Shown: piece by piece, positions 55,189 through 57,701 of the stretch | How the letters are laid out: each line of letters opens with the position of its first letter | Numbering within the stretch: position 1 is the first letter of the stretch | Assembly: GCA_964431735.1 (NCBI GenBank) | Contig: CAYSLJ010000016.1 | Coordinates: 1-57,701, forward strand | Origin: CALARM01 sp964431735 | GTDB taxonomy: Bacteria; Vulcanimicrobiota; SpSt-956; JAKJGF01 | Reading direction: 5' to 3' | Length of the DNA stretch: 57,701 bases | Position numbers and translations under genes: made by a program | Notes under the pieces: generated by a model | The model's input: only the letters and a program-made list of their open reading frames with translations | Database searches by the model: none | Told to the model about the DNA's origin: nothing

Positions 55189-55833
55189 TTATTGTTTTTC
55201 TTCTTCATATTCTTCTTCTTCATATTCTTCTTCTTCATATTCTTCTTCTTCATATTCTTCTTCTTCATATTCTTCTTCGTATTCTTCTTCTTCGTATTCT
55301 TCTTCTTTTCTAGCCCCTGTTGTTTTGTTATCATGTTGGACAGACTCTGTTGTCTTATTATCACAGGATGTTATATCATAATCTGCAACAGTACCTTCCT
55401 TTAATTTCATTCTGGATTTTTGAAGTATAACCGTAATTTTATTCAGTTCTTCTTCAAGGCGCGATAAGATTTCATCTGCATATTCGTCTGCCCCTTTTAC
55501 TATATTTAACTCTTCTTCTCTGGCTCTGCGCAGTATTTCTTTTGCCTGTATCTGTGCATCTTTGTTCAATTCCTGTTCTGACATCATAAAATTAGTTTTT
55601 TCTTTTATTTCGGAAACAAGTTTATCAGCTTTTTCTCTGGCGTTTTCTATTATTTGCTGACCTTCTTTGGTAATCCATTTCGCCTGTCTGATTTCTTCCG
55701 GTAAATTTGTACGCATTTTTTCTATTAAATCAAGAAGCCTGCCGCTGTCGATTACTATTATACCGGTCAGTGGAATTTTATGTTGATTTTTTATGGCTTC
55801 CTGAATTGCATCTAATACTTTATGAACAGTAAT
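55189..55833 (-). CDS. Conserved coiled-coil protein (DivIVA/ATP-synthase-b-like family), probable ATT start
   Basis: About 214 residues. The core (KIPLTG...LLDLIEKMRTNLPEEIRQAKW, then heptad coiled coil, then ADEYADEILSRLEEELNKI) matches from memory an unnamed family found near rsmD in Clostridia and relatives. The first ATG in frame (55716) would remove the conserved KIPLTG segment. Reading upstream gives an open frame to ATT 55833, 7 bases after GGAGGT, so ATT (or ATC 55836) is probably the start. The C-terminus is a low-complexity EEEEY tail (coding repeat 55195-55310). Likely membrane or division related (inference). Confidence 0.75.
   Translation of the reverse strand: MTVHKVLDAIQEAIKNQHKIPLTGIIVIDSGRLLDLIEKMRTNLPEEIRQAKWITKEGQQIIENAREKADKLVSEIKEKTNFMMSEQELNKDAQIQAKEILRRAREEELNIVKGADEYADEILSRLEEELNKITVILQKSRMKLKEGTVADYDITSCDNKTTESVQHDNKTTGARKEEEYEEEEYEEEYEEEEYEEEEYEEEEYEEEEYEEEKQ
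55195..55310 (-). repeat. Low-complexity 15-bp coding repeat (EEEEY tail)
   Basis: Repeats of TTCTTCTTCATATTC on the + strand give eight Glu-rich EEEEY/EEEY units at the end of the - strand gene. Copy number is likely to vary by slippage. Confidence 0.8.
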
Positions 55834-55859
55834 GATAAATACCTCCTTTTATTAAAAAT

Positions 55860-55890
55860 CGTAATTTGTGACGCGTAACGCGTGACGGGA
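55860..55890. repeat. Heptamer block between rsmD and the coiled-coil gene
   Basis: On the - strand (gene direction) GTCACGCGTTACGCGTCAC then TTACGATTTTTAAT precedes AAAAGGAGG. Polarity towards the downstream gene is the same as on the + strand. Confidence 0.75.
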
Positions 55891-55912
55891 TGACCAATTT
55901 TTATGTTTCAGT

Positions 55913-56488
55913 TCATTCATCTCTGGTATAAAATGATAGAAAATTCTGACCATATTTTATTTTTCTTGTACAATTCAGTTTTTCTATTTGCTCTGAATAG
56001 TTTTTATATACAGGGTGATGTATTACAAGGACACCGGTATCTTTAATCAATTCTTTTTCCGATAATATTTCCATTACTTCTTCTACATGTAATTCAGGAA
56101 AGGGAGGATCCAGAAATATGATATCAAATGTTCCTTCTATACTTTTCAAAACTTTAAATACATCACCTTCTATCAGGTTGCTCTGTTTCTCAAATTCAAG
56201 TAATTTTATATTATGTTTTATTATGTTTATTGGGTCACGGTATTTTTCTATGAACGTAACATGAGATGCACCGCGACTTATAGCTTCAAGCCCTATACTT
56301 GCAGTACCTGAAAAAAGATCCAGGCAAATTGCCCCTCTTATCCTGTTCTGAATAATATCAAACAATGATTTTTTTATTCTTCCAAGCATAGGGCGGACAT
56401 GAAGACCTTTACAGCTCTTTATCTCTCTGCCTTTTGCCGTGCCTCCAAGGATTCTTAAATTCCCCATAATATGTATAACATCCTTCAT
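55913..56488 (-). CDS. rsmD: 16S rRNA (guanine-966-N2) methyltransferase RsmD
   Basis: 191 residues. LRILGGTAKGREI, RPMLGRIKKSLFDII (RPT-x-RVKE-like segment), CLDLFSGTASIGLEA (SAM-binding) and the catalytic DPPF are the family features. It methylates G966 of 16S rRNA during 30S assembly. The start may instead be ATG 56467 (MGNLRILGG), which fits the usual N-terminus. The neighbouring coiled-coil gene is commonly near rsmD, supporting both calls. Confidence 0.93.
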   Translation of the reverse strand: MKDVIHIMGNLRILGGTAKGREIKSCKGLHVRPMLGRIKKSLFDIIQNRIRGAICLDLFSGTASIGLEAISRGASHVTFIEKYRDPINIIKHNIKLLEFEKQSNLIEGDVFKVLKSIEGTFDIIFLDPPFPELHVEEVMEILSEKELIKDTGVLVIHHPVYKNYSEQIEKLNCTRKIKYGQNFLSFYTRDE

Positions 56489-56492
56489 CTGA

Positions 56493-56567
56493 TGGCATTT
56501 AATGAAACGCCCCTGCTCACTTCATATTTATAATCGTGATGCGTAACGCGTAAGGCGTGACGCGAAG
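56493..56567. repeat. Heptamer element with central hairpin, in - strand polarity
   Basis: Read on the - strand: TCACGCCTTACGCGTTACGC, ATCACGATTATAAA, GTGAGCA, and GGGGCGTTTCATTAAATGCC. It has the parts of the topA-trmFO and GNAT-ABC copies with the order of arms changed. Confidence 0.7.
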
Positions 56568-56618
56568 ACAATAACCATAATTTACCAGCGTTATTTTTTT
56601 ACAGTTCCTGATATTTTT

Positions 56619-56647
56619 TTGACAATTACTTTTAAAAGATTTAAAAT
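56619..56647 (+). promoter_or_regulatory. Promoter of thiN
   Basis: TTGACA (56619-56624), 17 bases, TAAAAT (56642-56647), giving a leader of about 120 bases. The divergent gap 56489-56776 otherwise holds only the repeat element. Confidence 0.7.
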
Positions 56648-56776
56648 TTATTAGAAAGTCAAAAATTCGACATTCTCTATATTAATCCTTTTAATAACAT
56701 ATTATAGTTAACTCCGTGACAATTTGCAAATTATTTTTGCGTAGAAATAGAGAAATCAGAAAGGAAGTTTTTTATT

Positions 56777-57418
56777 TTGAAATTTAAAAGAGCTGTAATT
56801 ATGGCAGGCGGTATAGCAGGGGAGAGGGAATTTTTTTTTAATTTTTTTTCGAAAGACGATTATATAATATGTGCAGACAGAGGATTAAAAAATGCCGAGT
56901 ATCTTGGTGTTACTCCTGACCTGATAGTAGGAGACATGGACTCTTATGATGGAAATACAGGTAAATTTTCCTGTGCCACCGTTTCTTTTCCAAGAGAAAA
57001 AGATAAGACAGATACGGAACTTGCAATTGAATTTGCCAGAGATGTTTCTCCGGACGAAATCATTATAATAGGAGCACTAGGCAGACGTTTTGATCATGCT
57101 CTCGGAAATGTCCATTTATTATGTAAAGGTTTTACCACAGGTATTCCTGTGGTAATTATTGATAGTCATCAGAGAATTGATCTGGTATGGAAGAATTTAT
57201 ATGTCGACTCAGGTAATGCCGGCGATGTTATTTCTCTTATTCCTTTCAGCAGTGAAGTAACAGGTATCGTTACATCAGGTTTAAAATATCCTCTTGAGAA
57301 CGAGACTCTTTATGCCGGAGAGACAAGAGGGATAAGCAATGAGATTTTGCAGATACCTTTTTCCATAGCAGTAAAGAGTGGATTGCTTCTGGTTATAAGA
57401 AATTTTATACTCTTATAA
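56777..57418 (+). CDS. thiN: Thiamine pyrophosphokinase
   Basis: 213 residues, transfers pyrophosphate from ATP to thiamine. ICADRGLKNAEYLGVTPDLIVGD at about 30-52 (split here for length: DRGLKNA, LIVGDMDS), KDKTDTELAIEFA and GALGRRFDHALGN are the family motifs with the metal-binding Asp residues intact. TTG start after AGAAAGGAAG. Monocistronic behind its own promoter. Confidence 0.94.
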   Translation: MKFKRAVIMAGGIAGEREFFFNFFSKDDYIICADRGLKNAEYLGVTPDLIVGDMDSYDGNTGKFSCATVSFPREKDKTDTELAIEFARDVSPDEIIIIGALGRRFDHALGNVHLLCKGFTTGIPVVIIDSHQRIDLVWKNLYVDSGNAGDVISLIPFSSEVTGIVTSGLKYPLENETLYAGETRGISNEILQIPFSIAVKSGLLLVIRNFILL

Positions 57419-57439
57419 CGTGACATTGTCATATTAAGG

Positions 57440-57557
57440 GTCTGTGAAAAAATAACTCCATCATATTTACAGTCTATATCGTGACGCGTAACGCGTAACG
57501 CGTGACGCGAGGATAATAACCGTTCTGACAATTTGCAAGGGTTATTTCTTTACAGTC
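57440..57557. mobile_element. Second palindromic element family (CTGTGAAAAAATAAC ends)
   Basis: CTGTGAAAAAATAAC (57442-57456) and GTTATTTCTTTACAG (57541-57555) are inverted ends (13 of 15 match) around CGTGACGCGTAACGCGTAAC core units. The right half recurs near 56543-56605. Confidence 0.65.
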
Positions 57558-57585
57558 TCTAACTGCAATGTGATATTGTCAAGAT

Positions 57586-57640
57586 AATACTGTGGTGAGC
57601 ATAAATCAAATTGCGTTTAAAAATGACAGGTGATTTTACA
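57586..57640. mobile_element. Partial copy of the GTGAGCATAAAT element
   Basis: TACTGTGGTGAGCATAAATC matches the left end of the 30431 and 46537 copies. The right half is not recognisable before the window ends; GTGAAAAGTGAATA heptamers occur at 57678-57691. Confidence 0.5.
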
Positions 57641-57701
57641 TACAAGGGAAAAAGAAATTTGTTATAGAATATTCAGAGTGAAAAGTGAATAAAATAAGAC
57701 A

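Noticed and set aside
55086..55404. + strand ORFs rich in Phe/Leu/His at 55.1-55.4 kb
   Set aside because: They are the reverse reading of the EEEEY coding repeat of the - strand gene.

Overview
The window is about 57.7 kb of AT-rich bacterial chromosome with ordinary bacterial gene density. Almost everything reads on the + strand in long co-directional runs. It carries two blocks of core genes: rimP-nusA-infB-rbfA, and dprA-topA-trmFO-hslV-hslU-rpsB-tsf-pyrH-frr-uppS-cdsA-dxr-rseP. It also has many TPR, FHA, Ser/Thr-kinase, vWA and zinc-ribbon proteins. TrmFO, HslUV, a short EF-Ts, a HisZ/short-HisG type pair and a tubulin-like protein point to a deep-branching, probably uncultured non-proteobacterial lineage. 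I cannot name the phylum from sequence alone. A run of exactly 100 N marks an assembly scaffold join, so this is probably a draft or metagenome-derived genome.

Layout. 1-8.4 kb: secreted TPR protein, unknown charged protein, Clp AAA+ ATPase, small FHA protein, Ser/Thr kinase with 11 TPRs, and a small unknown protein. 8.4-10.3 kb (- strand): TPR protein that stops where a CHAT domain would be expected. 10.4-15.4 kb: rimP, nusA, infB, rbfA behind a good sigma70-type promoter and a leader hairpin. 15.5-17.5 kb: hisZ-like and hisG-like genes; the HisG copy has lost its PRPP loop. 17.5-26.2 kb: membrane coiled-coil protein, MoxR ATPase, large membrane protein, ABC ATPase and two paralogous permeases. 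26.2-27.6 kb (- strand): membrane-anchored TPR protein. 28-30.4 kb: rifampin-phosphotransferase-like or PEP-synthase-like protein. 30.6-45 kb: the dprA to rseP block. 45-46.4 kb: GNAT and a LolD-like ATPase. 46.7-52.3 kb: small membrane protein, tubulin-like GTPase, vWA membrane protein and zinc-ribbon/FHA protein. 52.4-55.1 kb: initiator tRNA, PLP enzyme of unknown substrate, zinc-ribbon coiled-coil protein. 55.2-57.4 kb: divIVA-like coiled-coil gene and rsmD (- strand), then thiN (+).

The most striking non-genic feature is that almost every longer intergenic spacer is built from 7-bp units of the form GTGANNN or GTAANNN. In many spacers a GTGA-type arm starts inside the stop codon of the upstream gene. 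An opposite TCAC/TTAC arm then ends in CACGATTATAA or similar just before the next gene. The arms are mutually complementary. Some copies of the same 7-bp core lie inside about 100-bp palindromic elements with terminal inverted repeats (at least four copies of one family). This looks like a polarised family of non-coding elements settled at gene ends.

The best candidate for a multi-gene system is the tubulin-like, vWA, FHA/zinc-ribbon cluster. It may be linked to the FHA and kinase-TPR pair at the other end of the window, which would give phospho-signalling to a tubulin-type cytoskeletal or membrane-remodelling GTPase. Other points of interest are a NusA whose C-terminus holds three degenerate copies of its KH2 domain, and Shine-Dalgarno sequences separated from their start codons by hairpins.
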